From contig NW_004086977.1 of assembly GCF_000220395.1 (NCBI RefSeq), forward strand, positions 1 to 43,063: a stretch of 43,063 nucleotides of DNA, read 5' to 3'. The notes beneath the pieces are model-generated. The model had not been told where the DNA came from. It made no database searches and was given only the letters and a program-made list of their open reading frames with translations. The position numbers and the translations under genes are program-made. Positions 24,243 through 37,020 of the stretch are shown here, in pieces. The DNA comes from Ichthyophthirius multifiliis (Eukaryota; Ciliophora; Oligohymenophorea; Hymenostomatida). Position 1 is the first letter of the stretch. Every line of letters begins with the position of its first letter.

Positions 24243-25949
24243 TATATTAAAAATAAAACAGTCTTAATAATAAAAATGCAAAATATTTATGTATATATTC
24301 AAATAAGCAATAATATCAAACAAATGATTAAGAAAAATAATAGTTGAAAATAAAAACAATATATATATATATATATATATATCTTTTATTTTTAATATAT
24401 ATAAATATTAATATTTTACTTAAGAAGCTCTAATTAAAACAAAGCAGTATTAAGATTAAGTTAATAATCAAAGTTTTATTAGACAGATCCTAATTTTAAT
24501 AAAAATGAATTATATATGTGTTATAAATCATTAAATGAATAAAAGTATTAGAATAAACATAAAATAAATAATTCTTTAAATAAATTATAAAAAAAAGCTG
24601 AAGCAATAAAAAACTAATATAACTTAAAAACTTTAAACTTTAATTAAAAATAATAAAATTAAAGTAAAAAATATATATATATATATATATAAACAAATAG
24701 AATCAAATTAAAAAAAAAAGATAAAAAACCTAATAATTATGAAGAAAGTAATGCATTATGAATAAATAAAAATCAAGAATAATTATACAATTACGATATA
24801 GATATAGATAATTAATAAAATATTATTAATAGTAATAGCAAAAAATAATATTCATTACATAAGATATAAAATAACAATATGAATTAAAATATTTATAATT
24901 AAAATCAACATATTCTAAAAACCGGATATGATAAGAATTTTATTCAAAAAAATACTTTTTATTAACTAAAGGATATTTAAGAAAACAATTTGTAAATCAT
25001 TAATGAGTAAACTAAAGAAGAAGATAATAATCTAAATTAAGAAACACTTAATGAAATATAAAAAATAAGATAAAATAGACCTAAAACATCCGAAGGAAGA
25101 AAAAGAATTCATAAATTATCATTTAAAAATAAAAATGAAAATAATAATATTAATTTAAACTTACAAGTAATATAATTCTTATTTTTTATATAATATATAT
25201 ATATATAATCAATAAAAAAATAAAGGAAAACTAAAACATATGTACATCCCAGAATTTCTCTCCTTTAAAAAGTATAAGAGAATATATATTAATTCAATTT
25301 GTTTTTTTTATAAAAAAATAAAAATAAATAAAAAAAGATGCAAACGAAACAGACTAGTAATTTGGCGAAATAATAGTAAATTCTCCAGAAATAAAGCAAT
25401 AACTTTTTATATCTTAAATATAATTTTATTAAAACAACTAAAATAAAAATGATTTTACTGTTAAAAAATTTAATAATCAAGATGATTTTAGAAAAACAAC
25501 AAACTTTAATGAATTAGATAATTATAAATATAAACCTAAATATAATTTGATAAAAACAACAAATAATAATTAATATAATAAAGAAACCTTTTTCATTTCC
25601 AAATAATAAATTAATAATGAAATTCCTTTTGAAGTTCATGTTAAAGAAGAAGATAATAAGTATTTATTTTATGTATTAAAAAATATATAGTATTTATAAT
25701 TTAATATAAAAAAGGGAATATAAAATTACTGAAAAAACTAATTTTTAAAAAAAAGATTAATTATTAGATTCTAATGATAATAAAATAATTATAAGACATA
25801 ATAAAAGTTCTTAAAAAAAGCAATTATAAAAGAAAAGTGAACAAAAACAATAACATGAATTTATTAACTAAAGTGATTAACTTGATCAAAATGAATTAAA
25901 AACTAATTTAGATAAAAACTTTATTAATCTATTTGCTTAAATAGAATGA
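24092..25949 (+). CDS. Asn/Gln/Lys-rich protein of unknown function, seven exons
   Basis: Introns 24190-24261, 24343-24424, 24664-24720, 25167-25225, 25272-25337 and 25660-25714 join into one frame whose length is an exact multiple of three (about 488 aa). The product is low complexity, rich in Asn, Gln and Lys, with acidic patches and no membrane or signal segment. Slightly more structured stretches are TDPNFNKNELYMCYKSLNE, NKLQKKAEAIKNQYNL, NEIQKIRQNRPKTSEGRKR and IPFEVHVKEEDN. One in-frame TGA lies at 24759-24761. It would be removed by a 30-nt GT...AG segment (24748-24777) that keeps the frame, giving about 478 aa. Three introns hold TA microsatellites. Family not recognised; disorder and a nuclear or RNA-related role would be guesses. 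Confidence 0.65.
24202..24239. repeat. (TA)n in intron 1 of the Asn/Gln-rich gene
   Basis: TA dinucleotide run inside the 72-nt first intron. Introns 2 (24359-24382) and 3 (about 24670-24691) of the same gene carry similar runs. Confidence 0.85.
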
Positions 25950-26289
25950 TTAAATAGTAAAAATACTAAAATAAATATAAAAAAATTATATGGTAATATA
26001 TAAATTTAATCGTCTATACTATATCAATTATAAATTTAAATATATTATTGTTATTTTTTAAAGTAAATATATTAAATTTGAGTAATTTTTTTTTTTTGTA
26101 TTTATTGCTTTAGCTATATGTTATTCTTATTTCGTTCTCAGCTTTTCTTTATTTTATTATATATCATATTTATTTAAATAAACATTAATTTGATTAAATA
26201 TTAAAGTAAATAAAATAATCATTATTAATAATTAAATATATAAAAATAATTATTCTATTAATCAAACACATATTTAATTCTATATTATA
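25950..26289. other. A+T spacer
   Basis: 3' flank of the Asn/Gln-rich gene. Nothing recognised. Confidence 0.55.
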
Positions 26290-27665
26290 TTAATAAAAAA
26301 AAGAAAAACATTATTCTATAAAAAACAAGCCATATTCATACAAAACAAAACAAAAACTTTCAATAAATATTTCCATAATAAACCCTTTAATTAAAAAAAT
26401 CGCAAAACTAATAATAATAATTATTACGTATATACCTCTTAAATACGAATTATAATTAAAAAGCATAATAAAAATACCGAAAGATAAGAAAAAACTAAAA
26501 AAATTTAATAAACTGGATATTTATAAAGGATATTAAATCAAATAAGTTATCTAAACTTGAAAAAAAAAAATCAACTATGTATAAATTATATAGACAATAA
26601 AATGTAAAAAATTAAGTAATAAGTATAATCTTTTTGAAAAAAATAAATTTTTTAAACCTGAATTTAAATTAATAATATATTGGAAGTTTCTATATTTATT
26701 AATACTAATATAATTTTTTTTTTTTTTTATTACCTTATTAATTATAATTAATTGATTTAAATGAATAAATATATATATATATAATTTTGTTATTATTTTT
26801 ACTTTAAGATGTTATTTTTGAAAAATAATTTTATTGTAAACCATATAATTTAATAATAATTGCTTATTTTAATTCTTTTTTTTAAAAAAAAATATTATAT
26901 AAAAAATAGTCTTTATATTGCATCATAAAAAGGGATATTATTCAAATATATGCTATTTATTAAAATTTTTCTTATATTTATAGACTTATAAGTTTAATTC
27001 TTATCGTTATATATATAAGATATATTTGTGTTTTTTCATTTTTTAATATTTAATAAAAAAAAAAGAAAATTAAAAAATATGGTAAAAAAAATATATATCT
27101 ATATATAAATATAAAGTATTATAAGATATTTTGTTTAAAAAATAAAAGACTTTTTAAAAATAAATGCGTGAAAAAATTCAAAAAAGAAAGATATTTATCA
27201 ATTTTAAATTATGAAAAACTTTATCAAAGTATATTTACAAAAAAAATATGAATTAAAATATTTTATTAATATAAACTATACATCATCTATTAATTGGTAT
27301 GTACGTATATAATAAATCATAAAGAATATTAAAATAGTAATATTTTAAAGCTTTAAATGATAATTATAAAATAAAAATTAAACTTAAATAATTTCGAGTA
27401 AAATCAATATTTTATTACTAGATTTTTTAAAATCACACCAAAAATTAAATCTGATAATAAATAAAATTTTTATAATATATTATATATAAAGAAAGTTGAA
27501 GAATACGAAGGTACCTTTTAAATAAAATAAAAATAGATAGAAAATTAAAAAGAAGATTTGTTAAAAAAATCATATATATTTAAATAAAATTATAGAAAAA
27601 ATAATAAAAAAATAAATAAAGATTAATTCGTATTTTTTTAATTGGAGAAATTTAATTGTATTTGA
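26290..27665 (+). other. Doubtful coding-like segments
   Basis: Plus-strand pieces with coding texture but no resolved gene: around 26310-26600 a frame reading NTERQEKTKKIQQTGYLQR and STMYKLYRQQN; around 27165-27235 KCVKKFKKERYLSILNYEKL; and around 27430-27665 KVEEYEGTFQIKQ followed by INKDQFVFFQLEKF and a TGA at 27663. The pieces are in different frames with A/T sequence between. They may be exons of one gene, several short genes or decayed sequence. No family recognised. Confidence 0.3.
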
Positions 27666-28142
27666 AAATTAATTTTCTTCTTAAAAATATAATTATCTTT
27701 ACAAATTAAAAAAAAGTTAAAAATAATTATAATAAATAATAATTAAAAATAAATTTAAAATTATTAAATAAAAAATATCAAAAAAAATAATTTTAAATAT
27801 ATAATTAAAAAAAAAAAATTCAAAAAAATAAAAAAACATAAGAGAAAGAAATATAAAAATCAAACGATTAATAAAGATAAAAATAATAATATTTAATTAT
27901 AAGAGAAAAAAAGAAAAGAAGTTCATTTAAATAAAAAATTATTTTAATATTTTAATATATTAATATAAAAAATAAATAGAAACTAAAATAGATAAAAATA
28001 AAATAATAAAAATAATTAAAAAAAATATAATAATACATAAAATTTAATTTCTAAAAATAAGAAATAAAATAAAAAAAATGTTAAATTTAAATAAAATTAA
28101 AAATTATAATAAATATAATAATAAAAAAAATAATAATAACAA

Positions 28143-28182
<40 letters not shown>

Positions 28183-30059
28183 TATAATTATTTTATTTAT
28201 AATATTAAAAATAATATTCACAATTATAATTCTGATATTTTTAATTATAATAATTTTAATATAATAAAATTAATAATAATTTTTATTTCTAATTAATAAA
28301 TATATCTATTTTATAATATTATTAAATATATGATATTTTTAATACCAAATTTTTTATTATAATTAGTTTCTCTTTAAAAATATTTAAGTCCTAATAAATT
28401 AATATTTACATTATTATTATCTTTTTTTTTTATTTAAAATAAAATAAAGTTATAATTATTTATAAATAAAAAAAATTTTAATTTTTATTTTATACATTAT
28501 AATTCATATATTATACCAATATGAATATATTTAATAAAAATTTTTTATATATTTTTAAAATAATTAATATAATTATTAAAAAAATTCTATCCTCTCTATT
28601 GCCCTCTAAAATTATTATTATAACCATAAAAAATATATTTTTAATTATTTTTTATTTTATTTATAAAAAACATATCTAAAATATATATATTATTTAACAA
28701 ATTTTTATAAAAATTTTCCTATTATAATTCATTTTGAAATTATAATTAAAAGATTTAATTATTTATCAGGTAATTTTTATTTATTATTTTAAAATATTTT
28801 ATGTAAAATAATATTAATAATTTTAAAATGTAAAAAATATAAATATAAAACAAAAATAAAGATTAATTATATATAAAAAAATATATAAAATTCTAATAAA
28901 AATATTATTATTTCGAAAAATGTTTGCGTTAAAAGCAGAAAAAAAAAAAAAAATTAATAAATATTAATAATATTCTTTTATTGAATTTTAAAATTTTATA
29001 TGTGTTTTTTATAAAAGTATAATATAAATGAATTAATTGCATTTTTTATTTTTTGTATTTTTATAATTATTTGTTATTGATATTTTTTCTAATTATAAAA
29101 TAATTTTTTAAATTTCATATATCTATAGAAGCAAAAATATATTTATGATTTATTATTTCCAATATATGATAATATTTAAACACTAATATTTTACTGAAAA
29201 TATTTTTTTTAAAATATATTTAGTTTTTTTTTAAATAAAATTATTATATATATAACTAAATTGTATATTTTTATTTTTTTATAATATTAATATAAATATA
29301 CTTATTTTTCAAATAAAATTTAAATATTTAATTATTTATCATTAAATTTTTATTAATTATTTTAAAAATATAAATTTCAGGCATAAAAAATAAATTATTA
29401 CTATAAGAAAAATAAAAAACACGAAAATAAAAATAAAAATAAAGAAAAAATTTAAAAAAATATATAAAATTACCATAATAATAATATAAATATATAAAAA
29501 TATTCAAAAATTTTCACTAATATTTCAAATTTTAATTATTAGAAAAAATTATAATTATTTTATTATATTTTTATTTTAGTAAAATTATAATATATATTAT
29601 AAAATATTTTCTTCTTTTTACTATATATTTTGTGATTTTATTTTATTTAATTATAATAAACTATTTAAATATTAAAAGTAAATTTTATATTTTTTATATT
29701 TTTCTAAAATTAAAAATGTATTTATAATTTATTTATAAACAAATATAATTATATTTAAATAAGTAATTTAATGAAAATATGTATTTAAATTTATGAAGTA
29801 TTTTGAAAAAAAATATTATTATATAAAATAGAAAAAAAAAAAAGAAAAATCATTTTATAATTTTTTTTTCAAAAAAAAATAAATAAATATCATTATTATA
29901 ACATTATAAAATTAATTAAATATAGTTAAAATAAAAAAAATTAATTAATAATTTTTATTTTTAATAATAAAATATAAGTTCAAAAAAAATAATTGTATTT
30001 AAAAAAAATAATTTAAAAATACTAGAATTTTTTCTTTTTTACATATAAATTATAATATA
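27666..30059. other. Gene desert with AAT trinucleotide repeat
   Basis: About 2.4 kb of A/T sequence. An (AAT)n run at about 28147-28179 makes a poly-Asn frame at 28078-28296 that is a composition artefact. The right end should contain the CDPK promoter. No RNA gene or conserved motif recognised. Confidence 0.6.
28147..28179. repeat. (AAT)n microsatellite
   Basis: Trinucleotide run within simple A/T sequence; produces an apparent poly-Asn stretch on the plus strand. Confidence 0.8.
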
Positions 30060-32108
<2,049 letters not shown>

Positions 32109-32350
32109 TAATTTTTTAATATATAATTTAGTTAGTTAATTTAATTTATTTAGTAAGAAAATATTCATTTTTTTACAAATTATTTATTATATTTTTCAAA
32201 ATCTACTAAAATATAAAAACTTTCTTAAAATAAATAATTTCTATAATAAAAAAAAAAAAAAAACCACAAAAATTTAAAACTTTAATTATATGAATATATG
32301 ATAGATAATATATAATCCCACAAAAAAAAAAAATATATTATAATAAAAAA

Positions 32351-32847
32351 TCATTAAGAGGCTCTAAAACTACCCAAAACCATAGCATGATCTCTTTCAT
32401 AAGGTTCTAAAGTCAATTATTATTCAGGTTTAAGTCCCTCTTCTTTTAATTTTTAAACTTCAGCATCAAAAACAACAGCAGGTTCATTAGTACTATCAAT
32501 ACAACAAGCTTTAATTGAAATAAGGAAATGTCCTCCATTTTTTAAAAAGTATTAACAGTTCATACCTATAATTCTAGCTTGATCAGGTTATGCTACATCG
32601 GCAAAAACAACATCGACCATATCAACTAAAAATCTATATTCCAAAGGTTTTCTAGCATCACCAATAATAGGGACTACATTATTTCTTTTTTTGCCATATT
32701 AACTAAATCTCTTCCACTTCTATGTGAAAATTCAACTGCATATACAGTTCCAGTAGGTCCGACTATATCAGATACATGTGATACTGTAGTACCAGAAGCA
32801 GCACCTATTTTAAAAATAAATATTTTTTTAAGAAAAAAATAAAAAAA

Positions 32848-32931
<84 letters not shown>

Positions 32932-33330
32932 TTTACCTAAATATAAAACTTTTGATCCTGGTCTAATAAAAGTGTCTTTTATACCTCCTACTATTGCAGC
33001 AGCAATTTTAGACCTATAAGGATTCCATACTCTATATTCTATTTTCTCACTATTTTCTTCTACTGATACACGCTTTTCATTATATACGGATTCTCCTGGA
33101 TAAAAATTTCTAGTTACTAAAGCTTCCTATACACCTTTGCATACAAATACTCCAGGTAATCTATGTTTAACTATAATTGTCTTTGCTCCTCTTCCCATTC
33201 CTCCTTTTCCTCCACGGCCACCACCTCTTGGAGCGCCTCCTCTTGGAGCACCTCCTCTTGGAGCACCTCCTCTTGGGGCACCTCCTCTTGCGCCGTTTCC
33301 TCTATTGTTTCCTCCTGTGAAATCTTTCAT
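32351..33330 (-). CDS. FBL: Fibrillarin, box C/D snoRNP 2'-O-methyltransferase
   Basis: Nucleolar methyltransferase guided by box C/D snoRNAs. About 282 aa in two exons (32937-33330 and 32351-32804; intron 132 nt). The N-terminal glycine-arginine domain has five RGGAP repeats followed by [13 protein letters not shown]. The methyltransferase domain is complete: [51 protein letters not shown] (SAM-binding motif I), [46 protein letters not shown] and ERDHAMVLG. The two Gln in DVAQPDQARI are encoded by TAA and CAA, direct support for the ciliate code. One A is lacking in the AKKRNN A-run, shifting the frame once; probably a base-length error. The GAR domain is a GC-rich island in an A+T-rich background. 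Confidence 0.96.
32855..32919. repeat. (TA)n, longest in the window, in the fibrillarin intron
   Basis: About 65 nt of pure TA makes up half of the single fibrillarin intron. Confidence 0.9.
33216..33295. repeat. 15-bp tandem repeat coding the fibrillarin RGGAP repeats
   Basis: On the plus strand the unit cctcctcttggagca recurs about five times with small changes, encoding RGGAP on the minus strand. GC content is far above the surroundings. Confidence 0.85.
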
Positions 33331-34439
33331 TTTATTTTTATTGTATTTTTTAGATTTTATTATTTTATTTTTTATATTTATTTTTATTTTTATGTCTTTG
33401 ATTTTTTTGTATTAATATTAATTTGGTCCTTTTTTTGAAATTAAAATACTATTTATTTTTGTTTTTGTTTATTTATTAATATATTTTTATATAAATAATT
33501 AGAATATATATACAATAAAAAATATTATTTTTTTTTATAAAAAAAAAATTATAGATGTTTTATTTTTTTACTAATTAAAAAAAAAAAAATTTAAGTAGTT
33601 TTTAATCATTTTTAGATACTAGATATTTAAATATTAATTTTTAATAATAGAGAATATTATAAAAATATTTATATCCAATTATTTATTATTACAAAATAAA
33701 TAAATAGCATAATTATTATGAAATTTTTATTAATTTAAAATAATTAAATAAACCAAACTTAAAAATCCTAAAATTCACATGTCCAATATTCATAATAAAG
33801 CTTTTTTATGTTCAAATTTTATTATATGAAAATTGATTTTATTATTTATATTTTATAGCCAAAAAATATTATTATTATTAATAAACTAAAAATATAAAAA
33901 TTAGATAAATATTTTTAAAAATATATAAATTCATATTAATAAAATATTTAATAAACATATTTTTAATTTTATATAATAATTTGATATTATTTATTTTAAA
34001 GATTTAATTTAATATTTTATAAGCTAAAAAAATATATTTAAAGAATTATTTATATAAAAAAAATATTAAATATTAGTAAAATAATTATTATATAGTTTAA
34101 ATATTAACAAAAATAAAAGAAATTATTTAATATATAATAAATACTAAAATATTTATAAAATTATAAATTTAAAAATATGTTTAATAAATATTCTAAAAAT
34201 GAAAATCAAGAATAGTTTTAAATTATTAATTTAGTATTACTTATCAATTTAAGTTAAAGAAAAAAAAAAACAAAATTTATATAAAAAGATATATTGAATT
34301 AATAAATATTAGAAAAACTTAATATACACTTAATAAAATTAAATAATAAAATATAAATATAAAAAATTATTTATATAAAATAAATATTATATAATATATA
34401 AAAAAAAAATTAAATTAAAATCAAAAGATAATAATATTA
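33331..34439. other. Divergent promoter spacer, A+T
   Basis: Separates fibrillarin (minus) from the HMG-box gene (plus). About 1.1 kb of simple sequence. An ATG at about 34178 opens only about 35 codons and is not supported. No motif recognised. Confidence 0.6.
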
Positions 34440-35302
34440 ATGAAAATGTAAAAAATATGTTAACTTTCATATAAATTATCTCTTTTAAAATCAATTATAC
34501 GTAATCAATATTAGATAAAATACGGTTTCTAATTACCATTTTCTCCAAAAAGACCTTTAAATTTTAATTTGTTTTTATGTAAAATATCTTAAAAACATTA
34601 ATAAAAGATTATTCACTTTATTAAAAATATAAGATGAATTTCAGATAACTTTTAGTAAAAGAATAAGAAAAATATTAATAAATATTAGATGTATATAACA
34701 AAAATCTACAAACTCCCTAAAAGACCATTTTCAATATTTATAAGTTTAGTATAAAAATATTATAGTAAAAATGAAGGTAAAAGTTAAAATGTGACTTAAA
34801 AAAATAAAAGAAATAAAGGGAATTTACTAAAACTTGACATAAGAAGGAAAAAGTAAATACTAAGATCTTTAGTAACAATAAGATTAAAAATATGAATAAG
34901 AACTTTAAGAATTCTATAAATAAAAAACTCTTAAAACAGGATCCCTGAATATTAAAAATTATAAGGTTATAATATTTTCATTTAAAAATAATATACCCCA
35001 ATCATAAGATAAAAAATAAAAAGAACTTTTTGACTAAATTATGTTAAAAATGGAAAAAATTAAATAAAGAAGAAAGATACAAATATAATGAAAAAGCCAG
35101 AATTTATAAACAATTAAAAATCTTAATAAATTTTCCCTTAAAAATATGATATTAATATGGAAGAATTAAAAAAAAAAAAAATTATAAATAAGAAAAATTC
35201 GAAAAATAATATAAATAAAAGAAACCATAAAAAATAAATAAGAATATGTTTCTAAAAGGATGCCAATAAAAAATAGTAAAGATTAAGAAATATTAAAAAT
35301 GA
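34440..35302 (+). CDS. HMG-box protein with three boxes, frame-broken
   Basis: High-mobility-group box DNA-bending protein, roughly 285 aa. Three boxes can be traced. Box A: SPKRPLNFNLFLCKIS ... VKEQEKYQQILDVYNK. Box B: LPKRPFSIFISLVQKYY ... EGKSKYQDLQQQQDQKYEQ. Box C: a weak start, then KKWKKLNKEERYKYNEKAR. 'PKRP' openings and 'K-Y-x-x' closing helices are the HMG-box hallmarks. A Lys/Gln-rich basic tail leads to TGA at 35300. The start ATG at 34440 (MKMQKICQLSYKL) fits box A in frame. About five frame changes separate the pieces, and most fall at A-runs, so the gene may be intact in the organism; decay is the alternative. Chromatin or mitochondrial-DNA packaging are both possible roles for multi-box HMG proteins; the sequence does not decide. 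Confidence 0.65.
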
Positions 35303-36162
35303 ATTTATTAAATAAATATAAAATTATATTAAATAATATTTAAAAAATTATAAAATATAATTTTTTATATAAATTTATTTTAATATATAATTAATTTATT
35401 ATTAAAAATTACGTTATTATTTATTAATTAATAATATATAATTTAAAGTTCTATATATTTTATTAAAGCGAGAGTTTCTAAATTTTTCGTTTAACTTAAT
35501 TTTCCAGGATTCTCTACAAATATAATTTAAAATGGTTTCAAGGTTAAAAAATTATAAAATCCTATAAGATAAATATTTTATTTTCCACATATAACATATC
35601 CAATATATATATTTAAATAGTAAATAAGCATTTTTAAATATTTAATAGAAAAATAAAATTGAATCAATAAATATTAATTAATATATGAAAATATAATAAC
35701 AACTCCTTATTTTTTAATTTTAAATAAAAATACATTAACTTACAATAAAATATTGTATTTATTTCTACTATTAATTAATAATAAATAAAATAAGTGAAAA
35801 CATATATAGAATAATATTGGAAAATATTACTTTTAACAAAAATTATATCTACACATCAGAAAAACATTCTAAAAATAGTTTTTATAATTATAGTACTTCT
35901 TTTTTATTAAAAATATAAAAAAAAAAGTACAATTAATATAGATATGACTAATAATAGGAATATATAAAATAATAAAAAATAAAAGTTAAAATTTTGACTA
36001 ATTTTATAGATATTAAAGGAAAAACTACATAACTTTTAAGTATTATTTTTTTTAAAAAAAATCGATTTCTAGAATTTTAAATAATAAAATTAAATCGGAG
36101 CAATGTAAGTTTTTTTTATACTAATATACTATAAAATATATTTAATATTTGATTTTTATTTC
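35303..36162. other. A+T spacer with a short minus-strand coding-like patch
   Basis: Between convergent HMG-box and Skp1-like genes. Around 35458-35545 the minus strand reads ILNYICRESWKIKLNEKF over about 30 codons without further support. Otherwise simple sequence. Confidence 0.5.
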
Positions 36163-36836
36163 TCATTATTCAATTGGGTTTGGATTAAAATCAAATACTG
36201 TACCTTCTATTATTTTTTGATATTATTCTCTTAATTTTTTTTCTTGTTCGTCATTTAAAGTCTCTTAAATTCCATAAAACTCTCTTAATTCATTTAAAGT
36301 TTTATCTTTTTTTTTATTTTTAGTATATAATATTTAATTTACCTATAAATTAACAAGCTACAAAAGCACATATCTATTCTTATAAAAATATAATATCTAA
36401 ATATTATGCTGCCTTTAATTTATTTTTTATTTTTTTATCATGTAAAATAAAAATTACTCTCAATAAATCATATCTTCCTTAATCTTGTAAGCTTTATAAA
36501 AACTTATAGTCTTTATCATGTAAATATAAAGATATATTGCTGCTTAAAATAGGTTTTTATATTGGTTTAGGTTTATAATCATATCCTCTTTCTTTTATAT
36601 ATTATAAAATTTATTTTATTAAAATTCCTGGAAGATCTACTTTTAATTAAGCTATAAAAAAAAATAAAAAAATTATTATTATTAAAACACATATTTATTT
36701 TTAAAAAGAAAAAATAATTACAATCTTTTTATTTTTCATTAAATAAATTAGAATACTAAGCCAATAATTATTTTTCTATTTAAAATTTCAAATTATCATT
36801 GCTTAAAATAATAAATTCTTCTTATTCAATTTACAT
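36163..36836 (-). CDS. SKP1: Skp1-like SCF/ubiquitin-ligase adaptor, three exons
   Basis: Skp1 family adaptor linking cullin to F-box proteins. 188 aa; introns 36652-36721 (70 nt) and 36306-36342 (37 nt) give an exact multiple of three. The BTB/POZ-like N-terminus reads FIILSNDNLKFQIEKQLL and VDLPGILIKQILQYIKE. The C-terminal dimerisation domain reads LKAAQYLDIIFLQEQICAFVA (Skp1 'AANYLDIKGLLDLTCKTVA') and DKTLNELREFYGIQETLNDE (Skp1 '[21 protein letters not shown]'). Between these halves sits about 35-40 residues more than usual (KPILSSNISLYLHDKDYKF ...), and the tail ends FDFNPNPIEQ in place of the WCE(E/D)K tail. It is thus a divergent Skp1 paralogue, possibly specialised. It is divergent from the next gene, with 184 bp between starts. 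Confidence 0.85.
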
Positions 36837-37020
36837 TTTTTTCTATCTAAATAAATTAAAAAAAAATAAAATCTTTTATTTTACATAAAAAAAAAAAAAA
36901 CCAAAAAAACCAAAAAATTTTCTTATTAAAAATTATTTTTAAATTTAAATAATTATTTCATTTAAAAATAAATAGAAATAAAGTCATATATATTTACTAT
37001 AAAAAAAAAAAATTGTAAAA

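Noticed and set aside
25289-25480. Minus-strand hydrophobic 63-codon frame
   Set aside because: Antisense shadow of an intron and exon of the Asn/Gln-rich gene.
28078-28296. ATG frame encoding a poly-Asn protein
   Set aside because: It is produced by an AAT repeat and A/T simple sequence; no conserved segment and no flanking exon.
33216-33300. Possible CRISPR-like or minisatellite array because of regular 15-bp units
   Set aside because: The units lie in frame inside fibrillarin and code for RGGAP; there are no spacers.
33137-33438. Two plus-strand proline- or serine-rich frames
   Set aside because: They are antisense shadows of the fibrillarin glycine-arginine repeat.
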